A stretch of DNA of 47,927 nt from Pseudorhodobacter sp. E13 (GTDB lineage: Bacteria > Pseudomonadota > Alphaproteobacteria > Rhodobacterales > Rhodobacteraceae): the NCBI RefSeq assembly GCF_003991405.1, contig NZ_RPEN01000141.1, positions 1 through 47,927 on the forward strand, given 5' to 3'. Positions 1-6,903 of this stretch are shown piece after piece. The translations under genes and the position numbers were made by a program. Below the pieces are notes generated by a model that did not search any database, was not told the origin of the DNA, and worked only from the letters and a program-made list of their open reading frames with translations. Each line of letters opens with the position of its first letter. Position 1 is the first letter of the stretch.

Positions 1-359
1 AACCTATAAACTTCAACGTTATCAGCGGCTTCTCCATCAGCTTCCGGCAACACCGCGTCTGTACCATTCCAATGCCATGGGAAGGCCATGCTTGATTGGG
101 TATTAATATCGATTTCACTACCGAGTTGTAGGATGCAATCTATACTAAAACCTTGGCTTAGGTCACGCATCCAATAGTCCGTCTCAGACACGGTCATCGA
201 TGTGGCAGGCGAAAACAGCAAGTTGATCGCATCCAGAACGGTAGTTTTTCCTGTATCTCCCCCTCCGAGGATCAAATTCATGCCCGCTGCGGGTTGCCAA
301 ACCAAGTCTTCGATTCCACGGAATTTGGATATCGAAAGTTTCAGTATTTTTGAAGGCAT
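1..359 (-). CDS. OLD/RecF-like AAA ATPase, N-terminal part (runs off the left edge)
   Basis: This frame is open from an ATG at 359 down to base 1, so 119 codons are visible. The start reads MPSKILKLSISKFRGIEDL and is followed by a Walker A motif GGGDTGKTT at residues 32-40, where a canonical P-loop has GxxxxGKT. This FRGI...N-L-I-L-G-G...GKT layout is typical of OLD-family and RecF/SMC-type ATPases that bind DNA and often carry a C-terminal TOPRIM nuclease. Walker B and any nuclease domain lie outside the window. The upstream context (cagggtgtacc before the ATG) gives a weak Shine-Dalgarno. OLD-type ATPases are common in phage-defence islands, which fits the integrase-bounded region, but the exact subfamily cannot be set from the N-terminus. 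Confidence 0.8.
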   Translation of the reverse strand, partial: MPSKILKLSISKFRGIEDLVWQPAAGMNLILGGGDTGKTTVLDAINLLFSPATSMTVSETDYWMRDLSQGFSIDCILQLGSEIDINTQSSMAFPWHWNGTDAVLPEADGEAADNVEVYR

Positions 360-467
360 GGTACACCCTGATTTTAGATAAGACACATCATTTTTGCAAG
401 TACGCCAGGCGCTTAGGTACATCAAACCAAACCAAGAGCATGCATGGCAAATGAAATATTTTCGATC

Positions 468-545
468 CTACGGTAAATCGACCTCTATCCCAGTCCTGAA
501 CTGGGTCTCGAAGGTGTTCCATCCGTTGGACAGGTGCCCAGCCAT
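468..545 (-). pseudogene. 25-codon remnant carrying the AGxLS-WNTF tail
   Basis: A short reading frame of 25 codons encodes MAGHLSNGWNTFE and then about a dozen further residues. An in-frame TAA lies immediately upstream of its ATG, so it is unlikely to be a free-standing gene. The same C-terminal motif ends two complete proteins in this window: the 337-aa coiled-coil protein (AGQLSREWNTF) and the serine recombinase at 41044-42771 (AGELVSEWNTF). It therefore looks like the cut-off 3' end of a relative of one of these, or an old frameshifted extension of the neighbouring gene at 604-1239. Confidence 0.5.
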
Positions 546-603
546 AGCCTTTTAAGTCGCTCGCAGAGCGGTTTTTTGGCGATTTTGACGCGTGAAATTC
601 GTG

Positions 604-1239
604 TTACTTTCGCCCTCGTTTTCGGTTCAATCGTCCTTGTTTTCGCTGGGCTTTCAGTTGTTTAGCGGCTAATCGCGTAGAGGCTTGTGCCAGGCTTGCT
701 CGCGTGGACTTTTGAAAATCAGAGCTTGATCTAACCTGGTCGAGCTGAACCACGTTTTGGCTATCGGGCGTACCTTGCGCGGCTTTGGACGTGATGTGGT
801 CAAAAATTTCAGAGGGTTCGAGACCGGTTTTGAACAGGTTGAAAAACAAACCAGCTTGAGGCGAGATTAGGGGTTTGTGGTCATAGAGTTGGGCTATCAC
901 GCTGACAAGATTCTGCAACGCCTCGTAATTCACATAATTATTCGCGTCGATAAGATCGTAGGCACTCAAGTCGAAGCCTGGTGCACAAGTCTGAATGGGG
1001 CGGGTGTTTGTAGCCCCTTGGGTGTCCGTGCGGCGGGCAAATTCTTGCCATTGCATGGGGGTAGTGAGCCACAACTGAACATAGTCAAAATAGGCAGCTA
1101 AGGGGAAGGCATCAAATCCTTCCTTTTGAGCCGAAGCAGGCAGAAGCCGAGAGAGCTGAACCCCTTGATCACCCTTGCGCACGTTGACAAAAATCTCCCC
1201 GGAGGGACCAGGATAGGCACCGAAGGCAGCGGTTTGCAT
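604..1239 (-). CDS. hypothetical protein with strongly basic C-terminus
   Basis: I do not recognise this 211-residue protein. It lacks a signal peptide or membrane segment. The middle is mixed alpha/beta in character (around DLSAYDLIDANNYVNYEAL), and the last 30 residues are very basic, ending in KQGRLNRKRGRK, which would suit nucleic-acid binding. It is the third gene of the leftward run that starts with a small signal-peptide-like protein (2881-3525) and continues with a 496-residue coiled-coil protein (1329-2819), so it is probably co-transcribed with them. No counterpart is present in the second cassette at 6904-9555. Confidence 0.65.
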   Translation of the reverse strand: MQTAAFGAYPGPSGEIFVNVRKGDQGVQLSRLLPASAQKEGFDAFPLAAYFDYVQLWLTTPMQWQEFARRTDTQGATNTRPIQTCAPGFDLSAYDLIDANNYVNYEALQNLVSVIAQLYDHKPLISPQAGLFFNLFKTGLEPSEIFDHITSKAAQGTPDSQNVVQLDQVRSSSDFQKSTRASLAQASTRLAAKQLKAQRKQGRLNRKRGRK

Positions 1240-1328
1240 GAAAGAGGGGAGTAGTTCGTCTCAATTATGGCGGAGATCACGTCAACCGACAAATCGGTAG
1301 GCAAGTTTTGGCCGCTCCTGATCGTTTG

Positions 1329-2819
1329 CTAAGCGGCACTGCGGCTGAAGTTTTCTTCCCCAGTCCACAAACCAAGTCGATTAGCCTCGACCATTGTTGC
1401 AAATACATCCCAGTTAAAATCCCCGCTGTCGTCTATAATGCCTTGGCGTCGATAGTCGGCGCGCATCTGGTCAGGGTTCACATCACCGATAACGGCATCC
1501 CCCTTAGAGTTCTGAAACTGCATTAAGTAGGGAATGCGATCGAGATCACTTTGATCGAGAAGTTCACCGTCATGGCCTGCGAGACCCCCAAAGAAAATCT
1601 GGCACAAACGCTGTGTGCGATTGAAATCATCCGGCATACGCACATCAAGCACGCCGCCGCCTCGTTCTAACATGTTTCGACCCGGGTACATCATTTCAGC
1701 CATATTTACGTCGTGCAACTGGCTCATCATCTGTCCTGCTAGCCCATACATGGCCATATCTTCGGCTGTGGCATTATCAGGCAGGATGACGGTAAAGCTG
1801 CCGACTTCTTCATCAAAACGCATCGCTCGATCGCCTTGATCTGTGAGCCCGATCGCTTGCCCCGCACGTATCTCTTCGAATTCACCGGGTTGTAAAAAAA
1901 TAGGTTCTTCACGCAGTTCGCCCGTTTCTGGGTCACGCACCATACGAGTACCGACGCCTTGTTCAAACACCTCGGTCATTTCCGAGCCGGTGGTAACTTC
2001 TAGTGGGCGGCGTTCAATACCCAAGCTAGCGGCAATGGCTTCCTGCGTGGCCTGTGTCACCCCAGAAGGGAGTTGGCTATTGGGACTATCGAAAATGAAC
2101 GCCCGTGCAAATCGCACTGGGTCGGGCACGCCTTGGCTCATGTCGAGCTGATTGATGCGTTGACGAACCAAGGGCGCGTCTTGCGGAACCTGATCAGCAA
2201 TAGCGATGATTTGGCTGAAGGACTGCAGGCGGGCTTTTTCCGATGCGGGCACCCGTTCATCAGCAATTAAGCGCTGAATCTTCTCGGTATTTGGTAGTCC
2301 GGTCAATTCGTTAACGGCCTCTTGGTAAGAAACTTCCGTGGCTTTAACGGCAGCCGTTTCGGCGGCTTCAGCTTGTTCTAACCTTGCTTGAGAAGCCTCG
2401 GTTTGCGTTTCTTCAGCTTGGCGCTGCGCTCGCCGCTCTCGCCGTTGAACCCCACGTACAACAATTTCTGCCAGTTCAGATTGAGTTTCACTTTCCCCCA
2501 ATACGTAGTTGGGTTCCACCGTTTGAATCCGTGTTTGGTGCTCGGCCAAAATGTCGGTAGCCAGTTCGGCGTTTTCATCGCACGGCTCAAGGCCACAGTA
2601 ATTCCAGTCAGTCTGAACGGCGAGTAAAATATCTGCCCGAGTTTTTTCGGGTTCTTCAGCCGCTACATGGGCGGCTTCAGCTTGTTGTCGAGCCGTGCGT
2701 GAAGCGTCGGCAGCCGCTACGACACTCTCTAGTGGGGGAGTAGCTTCAGCGGCTCTGGGAGCCGATTGCGCTCGAAGCTCCAAGCCGCCAAATGGATTAT
2801 CGGCACCACCTAAAGGCAT
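1329..2819 (-). CDS. large cassette protein: N-terminal coiled coil plus unknown globular domain
   Basis: This 496-residue protein has an Ala/Glu/Gln-rich first half (roughly residues 20-60 and 125-165) that should form coiled coils, and a non-repetitive second half (about 190-496) with an acidic, globular look. No catalytic motif is recognisable and there is no signal peptide. It lies 61 bp downstream of the small signal-peptide-like gene at 2881-3525, and its position matches that of the 337-residue coiled-coil protein (6904-7917) in the paralogous cassette, so the two may do equivalent jobs. The C-terminus (FNWDVFATM...) is only loosely like the WNTF tail. Scaffold, effector or structural roles are all possible; I assign none. 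Confidence 0.7.
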   Translation of the reverse strand: MPLGGADNPFGGLELRAQSAPRAAEATPPLESVVAAADASRTARQQAEAAHVAAEEPEKTRADILLAVQTDWNYCGLEPCDENAELATDILAEHQTRIQTVEPNYVLGESETQSELAEIVVRGVQRRERRAQRQAEETQTEASQARLEQAEAAETAAVKATEVSYQEAVNELTGLPNTEKIQRLIADERVPASEKARLQSFSQIIAIADQVPQDAPLVRQRINQLDMSQGVPDPVRFARAFIFDSPNSQLPSGVTQATQEAIAASLGIERRPLEVTTGSEMTEVFEQGVGTRMVRDPETGELREEPIFLQPGEFEEIRAGQAIGLTDQGDRAMRFDEEVGSFTVILPDNATAEDMAMYGLAGQMMSQLHDVNMAEMMYPGRNMLERGGGVLDVRMPDDFNRTQRLCQIFFGGLAGHDGELLDQSDLDRIPYLMQFQNSKGDAVIGDVNPDQMRADYRRQGIIDDSGDFNWDVFATMVEANRLGLWTGEENFSRSAA

Positions 2820-2880
2820 GGGAAATAGTTAATATTCTCCACATTTTACCACAAAAAACGGTCTTCGGCAAACCTGCCTA

Positions 2881-3525
2881 TTAGTTGAGCCCGACTTCGG
2901 CACGAGCGCCATTGATGATACTGGTAGTGATCGCGGAAATTCTCGCTTCTGCGGCTGCTTGTTGTGCGTTAAGCGCGGCTATACGTGTTTGGCTGGCGGC
3001 CATTTCCCCAGCATGACGCATAGAGCCTTGAAGCTCTTCGTTGCAAAACATCTCTCCTGTGCGGTATAAATTAACATTCTCTGACGGGTCGACGCGCCCG
3101 TTTCCGTTTTTATCAACAACGGCAAGTTCTTCGGCAATACAGGCTGAATAATTGGCCTGAATTTCCTGAAAAGTGGTGGGGTCAATGCCGAGAGGGTATT
3201 GCCCAGGAGGATAGATTTCGAGCAACACACGCTCTCCAATCTGTGTTACATACGCTCCAACGTCACCAGCTCCACATTCTTCAGAAATTCCGTCACCGAA
3301 ATATTGGGTAAGTTCGTCAGCTCGCCCTCTATGGACCCGACCTTGATCGTCAAAAATGTAGGCCATGTTTTGCGGTGTAAGCTCGGTTTCTAACACTTCA
3401 CCATTAGCAATTGGAGCGCAGTAATCAGCGAATTCACCTGCGTCAGCTCGATCTGGCATGGCAGCCACAGCAGCGCCGATTGCAAGCGCCCCTCCAAAGC
3501 CGGTACCAAGTTTTCCAAAACCCAT
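2881..3525 (-). CDS. small cassette protein with signal-like N-terminus and EF-hand loop
   Basis: The start was placed at the ATG at 3525. Longer readings run back through the antisense of the recombinase gene and are not credible. The N-terminus MGFGKLGTGFGG plus an alanine-rich stretch ending RADA at residue 29 resembles a signal peptide, though it has little positive charge. Residues 138-149 (DKNGNGRVDPSE) match the canonical 12-residue EF-hand calcium loop, with D, N, N, V, D and E at the expected positions. The paralogue at 8015-8752 shares the FGKL...GAA N-terminus but not the EF-hand. No clear ribosome binding site precedes the ATG. The product is probably exported and calcium-responsive, with unknown function. 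Confidence 0.7.
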   Translation of the reverse strand: MGFGKLGTGFGGALAIGAAVAAMPDRADAGEFADYCAPIANGEVLETELTPQNMAYIFDDQGRVHRGRADELTQYFGDGISEECGAGDVGAYVTQIGERVLLEIYPPGQYPLGIDPTTFQEIQANYSACIAEELAVVDKNGNGRVDPSENVNLYRTGEMFCNEELQGSMRHAGEMAASQTRIAALNAQQAAAEARISAITTSIINGARAEVGLN

Positions 3526-3577
3526 TTTTGAGATAACGTTATAGTTAACTCTATTTTCTATCCAATTGGTGCTTTTT

Positions 3578-3636
3578 GTCAAACTTTCTTGACAGAAAAA
3601 AACTTGACGTAAGGCGTTTTTGACCAGTCTGATGCC
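3578..3636. promoter_or_regulatory. 59-bp TTGAC-rich block, cassette 1 copy
   Basis: The block lies between recombinase gene 1 and the small-protein gene. On the plus strand it contains one GTCAA word and three direct TTGAC words at about 15-bp spacing, then TTTGACCAGTC. A 59-bp block with the same layout occurs at 8802-8860, in the same place in cassette 2. The leftward TTGACA (complement of the first GTCAA region), followed 16 bp later by TAGAAA, also makes a plausible sigma-70 promoter for the small-protein gene. The block could be an operator, an accessory binding site for the recombinase, or both. Confidence 0.55.
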
Positions 3637-3686
3637 TCCACGTTCCGCTGATTTATTGCGATAGAGCGGTAAAAAGTGGGTTAACA

Positions 3687-4340
3687 TCAAAGTGGCTTTT
3701 CGCCAAAGCCGCGCATCAACGAATGCCGTAAGGCGGCTACTTCCGCCTTGGCTTGGGTGATACCCAAATACTCGACGGTGTTGCCGATCGACTTGTGGCC
3801 CAGCAATCGGGAAATCAGAGCGATATCTTCGCCCGCCCAATACATGTGTGCGGGTTTGCTGCGTCGGATCGAGTGACTGGAAAATTCTGATGGGTCGTGT
3901 CCCAGTTCTCTCGCCCAGTTTTTGATTATCTCCGCGTAGTGTGGGCGCGAGATCGGTGGGGCATCGGTCGGCTTGCTGCGGGTGAACAGGTAATGCGCTG
4001 GTTGTTTGCCGCTGACCGAGATCCAGCGCTCTAGATAGTAGCGGGTGGCAGGGGTGAGCACCGGCTGGACGATTGTTTGGGTTTTGCGCTGCCGACGAGC
4101 GATCATGGTCCGAACTGGTCCAGTAGAGTTGCGCACCTGCCAGACCTGTGTGGCGAGTAGATCGCTGGCCCTTAGCATCGTGTCCAAGGCGAATGACAGC
4201 AGCGCCAGATCGTGCCAGTTGGTTGCAACCACTAGTTTGGCTTCGATCTGGGCCAGTTCTTCCGCGCTGAAAGCCCTCTTCTGGCCAACGATATGACCGC
4301 GATTCCAGGCCTGCTTTTTTTGTGAGCGGATCGACCGCAT
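3687..4340 (-). CDS. short single-domain tyrosine recombinase (cassette 1)
   Basis: This 217-residue protein consists almost entirely of the tyrosine-recombinase catalytic domain. The active-site set is visible: Arg57 (MLRASDLL), Lys86 (RRQRKTQ), His156 and Arg159 (SSHSIRR), His182 (LGHKSI) and nucleophile Tyr191 (EYLGI). It lacks the usual N-terminal core-binding domain, which gives it the size of the FimB/FimE inversion recombinases. The N-terminus (AWNRGHIVGQK) matches a widespread family of roughly 200-residue proteobacterial integrases. A second copy lies at 8905-9555 and is colinear with it residue for residue. The start is 22 bp from inverted-repeat site A, one of a pair 130 bp apart, so its likely substrate is the segment just upstream. 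No good Shine-Dalgarno is seen. Confidence 0.88.
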   Translation of the reverse strand: MRSIRSQKKQAWNRGHIVGQKRAFSAEELAQIEAKLVVATNWHDLALLSFALDTMLRASDLLATQVWQVRNSTGPVRTMIARRQRKTQTIVQPVLTPATRYYLERWISVSGKQPAHYLFTRSKPTDAPPISRPHYAEIIKNWARELGHDPSEFSSHSIRRSKPAHMYWAGEDIALISRLLGHKSIGNTVEYLGITQAKAEVAALRHSLMRGFGEKPL

Positions 4341-4361
4341 GAGATGAAGGGGTTAGAGTTT

Positions 4362-4514
4362 CGCTTTCGCCAAAAGCGAAGGTATTCTGAGCCGATACAC
4401 CCGGAGGGCAACCGCTTAGCATTGGCTCCGGAACCGGAGGCTCGACCATGTTACCAGAAGAAACGACGCAAAAACAGCCTGCTAAGGGTTTCGCTTTTGG
4501 CGAAAGCAAAGGTC
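4362..4514. repeat. paired inverted sites A and B: candidate invertible segment, cassette 1
   Basis: Site A begins at 4362 with CGCTTTCGCCAAAAGCGA and site B at 4492 with CGCTTTTGGCGAAAGCA, exactly 130 bp apart. Bases 4363-4380 and 4490-4507 are an exact 18-bp inverted repeat. Each site is itself built of two arms (CGCTTT / AAAGCG) around an asymmetric core of about six bases, the usual form of a tyrosine-recombinase crossover site. Both sites are followed by AAGGT. The 109 bp between the repeats encode nothing obvious and contain a CTCCGG/CCGGAG inverted repeat. The segment lies between recombinase 1 and the 3' end of the ParE gene. Alternative hairpin-terminator roles are possible. Confidence 0.65.
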
Positions 4515-4551
4515 AAATTATGACACCAAGCTGGGCTTGAGGTAAACGGAA

Positions 4552-4869
4552 TTACTCATCGTCGGTCAAATCGGCTAAACGCGCTGTTTGGTGCATTCGT
4601 TCGTGCAAGATTGCCATTATCCCGATGCGCCCATCATCAAGTTGTTTCCAGTAAATGTAGTGGTGTTCGTAACGGGTAACCCAAGCCTTGATTTCAAATT
4701 CGGTCGGCACAGGTCGCCACAAAACCTCTTTCGAAACAATGGCCTCGAAGCGAGCAAATAGACCCGACAGATATTTATCTGCCTGTTCGTCCCCCCATTT
4801 TTCTGTCGTGTAAGCGTACAAATCGTCGATGGCAGCGTTTGCCGAAGCCTCAATAAAGTAGGACTTCAT
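4552..4869 (-). CDS. parE: ParE/RelE-superfamily toxin
   Basis: This 105-residue protein has the ParE pattern: an N-terminal helix-rich stretch (AAIDDLYAYTTEKWGDEQA), a central strand region around WVTRYEHHYIYWK, and a C-terminal I-LHERMH strand. ParE toxins act on DNA gyrase, and related RelE-fold toxins cut mRNA; the ParD-type partner makes gyrase the more likely target. Its ATG overlaps the stop of the upstream antitoxin gene by four bases, the standard coupling in parDE operons. The 3' end lies 38 bp from inverted site B of cassette 1. Confidence 0.85.
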   Translation of the reverse strand: MKSYFIEASANAAIDDLYAYTTEKWGDEQADKYLSGLFARFEAIVSKEVLWRPVPTEFEIKAWVTRYEHHYIYWKQLDDGRIGIMAILHERMHQTARLADLTDDE

Positions 4870-5129
4870 GCGGTTCGTTTTTTGTATCGCGCCTTAACGT
4901 CCGCCAGACTCGTTTCGACATAAGCCTCATCTGGCTGTGCGAAGGCATCTTGCAAGGTCGCTTTTAGCTTGGTGAAGGCGCGCTGTTCTTCTCGCTCCCG
5001 GTCCCGGCGGATCAGGTCTCGCACATACTCGCTGGCGTTGTCGTAGTCTCCCTCCGCGCCCACGCGCGTGGTGACAAACTCAGTCAAGGGGGTCGTCAGC
5101 CGAACAGACAAGTTCATAGGTTTGGACAT
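4866..5129 (-). CDS. parD: ParD-like ribbon-helix-helix antitoxin
   Basis: This 87-residue protein begins with a ribbon-helix-helix DNA-binding segment (MNLSVRLTTPLTEFV, then YDNASEYVRDLIRRD). It ends with a charged, probably disordered tail that would wrap the toxin. It is first in the operon, ahead of the overlapping parE gene. ParD proteins usually repress their own promoter; that promoter should lie at about 5130-5200. Together with parE it is a likely stabilisation module for this island. Confidence 0.85.
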   Translation of the reverse strand: MSKPMNLSVRLTTPLTEFVTTRVGAEGDYDNASEYVRDLIRRDREREEQRAFTKLKATLQDAFAQPDEAYVETSLADVKARYKKRTA

Positions 5130-5200
5130 AAAAAGTTGCTCCTCGTCCAGATTATACAGGAATATCCAGTCAAAGCAAGGTTTTCAACGGTCAAACGTAT

Positions 5201-5692
5201 CTATTTGAGTGACTTTTCAAAGACTACGCGATCTTTTCCTTTACCCTTTAAGTCACGCGTAACCCAAAGATCATTTTCTTGGTAGTCCGCAGGTGAATTT
5301 ACAAAACCTAGTCTCCGCCAAAGCGCTATCGCATTACTATTCGCCGCCTCCGAGGTGAGCCACATTTTATTGTATCCATGTTCTCTTACAGCAAGCTCGA
5401 GATGCTCCATCAGAACCTTGCCTACCCCAGTCCCTCTGAACTTTGAAGAAACGGCAACATCTTGAATATAGCAATCACCACTGTTGGTCACTTGATTCAA
5501 TACGGCAACAACTACACCCGCGATCTCTCCAGATATCTCGGCAACCAAACAGGTCTCCGAAAAAAAACGACTATAAAGCCAATAGTCCGACAAAGTTCGA
5601 GCAGACACAAACGGGCCAGCCTCGGAGATCAAGTCTCTAACTTCCTGAATGTCATCTTGCAACAAGCTGCGAATTTTCACTTTTTCGGTCAT
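5201..5692 (-). CDS. GNAT-family N-acetyltransferase
   Basis: This 163-residue protein has the GNAT order of motifs: an acceptor-side N-terminus (YWLYSRFFSETCLVAE), the central strand and the acetyl-CoA loop (IQDVAVSSKFRGTGVGKVLM, where R/Q-x-x-G-x-G/A reads RGTGVG), then the C-terminal LWRRLGF strand. The stretch around the first motif somewhat resembles the diaminobutyrate acetyltransferase EctA, but no ectoine genes are present. It starts 4 bp after the stop of the HTH-barrel fusion gene, so the two are co-transcribed and probably act together. The substrate is unknown; small-molecule or protein acetylation are both possible. Confidence 0.85.
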   Translation of the reverse strand: MTEKVKIRSLLQDDIQEVRDLISEAGPFVSARTLSDYWLYSRFFSETCLVAEISGEIAGVVVAVLNQVTNSGDCYIQDVAVSSKFRGTGVGKVLMEHLELAVREHGYNKMWLTSEAANSNAIALWRRLGFVNSPADYQENDLWVTRDLKGKGKDRVVFEKSLK

Positions 5693-5696
5693 TTTT

Positions 5697-6725
5697 TTAA
5701 GTCCTGAGAATTCGTTTTATTCTTCGAATCGTGTCTGCTGGGGTTGGGGAATTTAAAATGGATGAGCCCACAATCACAACATTCCACCTTTGATCCAATG
5801 CTAGCGCAACTTGTGTGGCTGTAAAGCCTCCGGATATGGCCAATGGTATAGTAAAGTCAGCTGGAAGCGATTTTAATATTTCCATAATGTCGATAAAAAT
5901 ATTCGATGAATCTAAATTGCGAATAATGGCAACCATATCAGCTCCATAAGCTTCACTTTCAGCCATCAGCTTTGCTATGTTTTCGTGTGAAAGAATTGCC
6001 ACCGATATGCCAACCTTATGTTTTCTTGCGCTGTCAATGGCACGAGAGATCCTTTTTTCATTTGACAATCCAATTACCTGAACGATGTCTGCTCCCGAAT
6101 TTGCTGCAAGCTGAATTTGTTGCTCAATCCAGTCAGAAGATGCAAATTCGGCGACGATTGGAATACCTGGGGCGTAATTCTTCACATCACGTATTATTCC
6201 CATGCCATATTTTTGAAAAACGGGATCTCCAATTTCTAAGAAGTCCACGTTTTCTTTCGCAGCGATTAAGGCGAATTTCTTGAGCTCTACACGATTAGCT
6301 ACATCAAGAGCGAACTGCAGACGCCTCCCGCTAATTTTGTCACAAAAAATTTGCGGATCCACCGGATGAAAGAACGGACCTTGTATCGGTTCGTGTTCGT
6401 CTAGCTTAATCGGAGCATAGCACTCCGACAGTTCTGCATCACTTATCTCTAAAGCAATCACCAAACTATCTATCGTTTTCTGATGAGGACTATGAATGCG
6501 ACCATTCTCAATTTGAGAGATTTTCGCTTTTCCTCCAACGTTACCGAATGCAAGCGCGGCTAAATCCTGCTGCGACAGACCCTCTATACCACGCTTCTTC
6601 CTCACCAAACGTCCGAAGTTTACACCAAATGGAACCTGCAGAACCCAAACTTTCCTAAACTTTTGAGAACGTAAACCCGTCCCTTGCCAGCCTACATTAC
6701 AAACACACGCAACAAAAGGCCACAC
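5697..6725 (-). CDS. XRE-type HTH fused to a hexulose-phosphate-synthase-like TIM barrel
   Basis: The 342-residue protein has a Cro/C1-type helix-turn-helix at about residues 48-92 (LSQQDLAALAF...ISQIENGR). A barrel of the 3-hexulose-6-phosphate synthase / OMP decarboxylase superfamily follows from about 134 to the end. Family landmarks are LQFALDVAN (135-144), FLEIGDPV (162-169), the SGADIVQVIG strand, the ISGG loop and VVIVGSS near the end. The catalytic D-x-K-x-x-D of active members is replaced by E193-F-A-S-S-D198, so the lysine is missing and enzymatic activity is doubtful. A ligand-sensing regulator is more likely. The first 30 or so residues are odd (MWPFVACVCN...), and a later non-ATG start is possible. 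It is coupled to the downstream GNAT gene. Confidence 0.82.
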   Translation of the reverse strand: MWPFVACVCNVGWQGTGLRSQKFRKVWVLQVPFGVNFGRLVRKKRGIEGLSQQDLAALAFGNVGGKAKISQIENGRIHSPHQKTIDSLVIALEISDAELSECYAPIKLDEHEPIQGPFFHPVDPQIFCDKISGRRLQFALDVANRVELKKFALIAAKENVDFLEIGDPVFQKYGMGIIRDVKNYAPGIPIVAEFASSDWIEQQIQLAANSGADIVQVIGLSNEKRISRAIDSARKHKVGISVAILSHENIAKLMAESEAYGADMVAIIRNLDSSNIFIDIMEILKSLPADFTIPLAISGGFTATQVALALDQRWNVVIVGSSILNSPTPADTIRRIKRILRT

Positions 6726-6743
6726 ACAAAAAGGGGTAAAAGA

Positions 6744-6845
6744 ATGAATTATAACAATGACCTAATCACCTTTCTCAATGGTATCGTTATAGGGCTGGTC
6801 ACAAACGCACTATGGATGATCATCATAGAGTCGATCCTCAACTAA
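6744..6845 (+). CDS. 33-residue single-span membrane peptide
   Basis: The frame encodes MNYNNDLITF followed by a hydrophobic span (about residues 11-29, including GIVIGLVTNALWMIII) and a short ESILN tail. AAAAAGGGG lies 8-14 bp before the ATG and serves as a strong Shine-Dalgarno. The gene is divergent from the HTH-barrel gene, with 18 bp between start codons, and a strong stem-loop follows at 6861. A very short hydrophobic peptide next to an HTH regulator could be a type I toxin-like or small regulatory membrane protein; nothing in the sequence settles which. Confidence 0.55.
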   Translation: MNYNNDLITFLNGIVIGLVTNALWMIIIESILN

Positions 6846-6860
6846 GAGCGGACTCACTTC

Positions 6861-6896
6861 TCAGGACACAGGGCACTATGGTGGGCTGTGTCCTGA
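6861..6896. terminator. stem-loop terminator between convergent genes
   Basis: A perfect 11-bp stem (TCAGGACACAG at 6861-6871 and CTGTGTCCTGA at 6886-6896) encloses a 14-base loop. It sits between the rightward 33-codon gene and the leftward coiled-coil gene ending at 6904, where a bidirectional terminator is expected. The U-tract is poor on both sides, so termination may be incomplete. Confidence 0.6.
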
Positions 6897-6903
6897 TTGT
6901 AAC

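Noticed and set aside
3526-4509. Long N-terminal extension of the cassette 1 small protein (and the similar one at 8753-9055)
   Set aside because: The extra residues are antisense-frame translation of the recombinase genes. The real starts follow the promoter-like TTGAC block and give signal-peptide-like N-termini.
4358-4514. Sites A and B as two ordinary Rho-independent terminators
   Set aside because: They lack T-runs, lie at identical spacing in both cassettes next to recombinase starts, and their cores are complementary within each pair, which fits recombination sites better. Not excluded.
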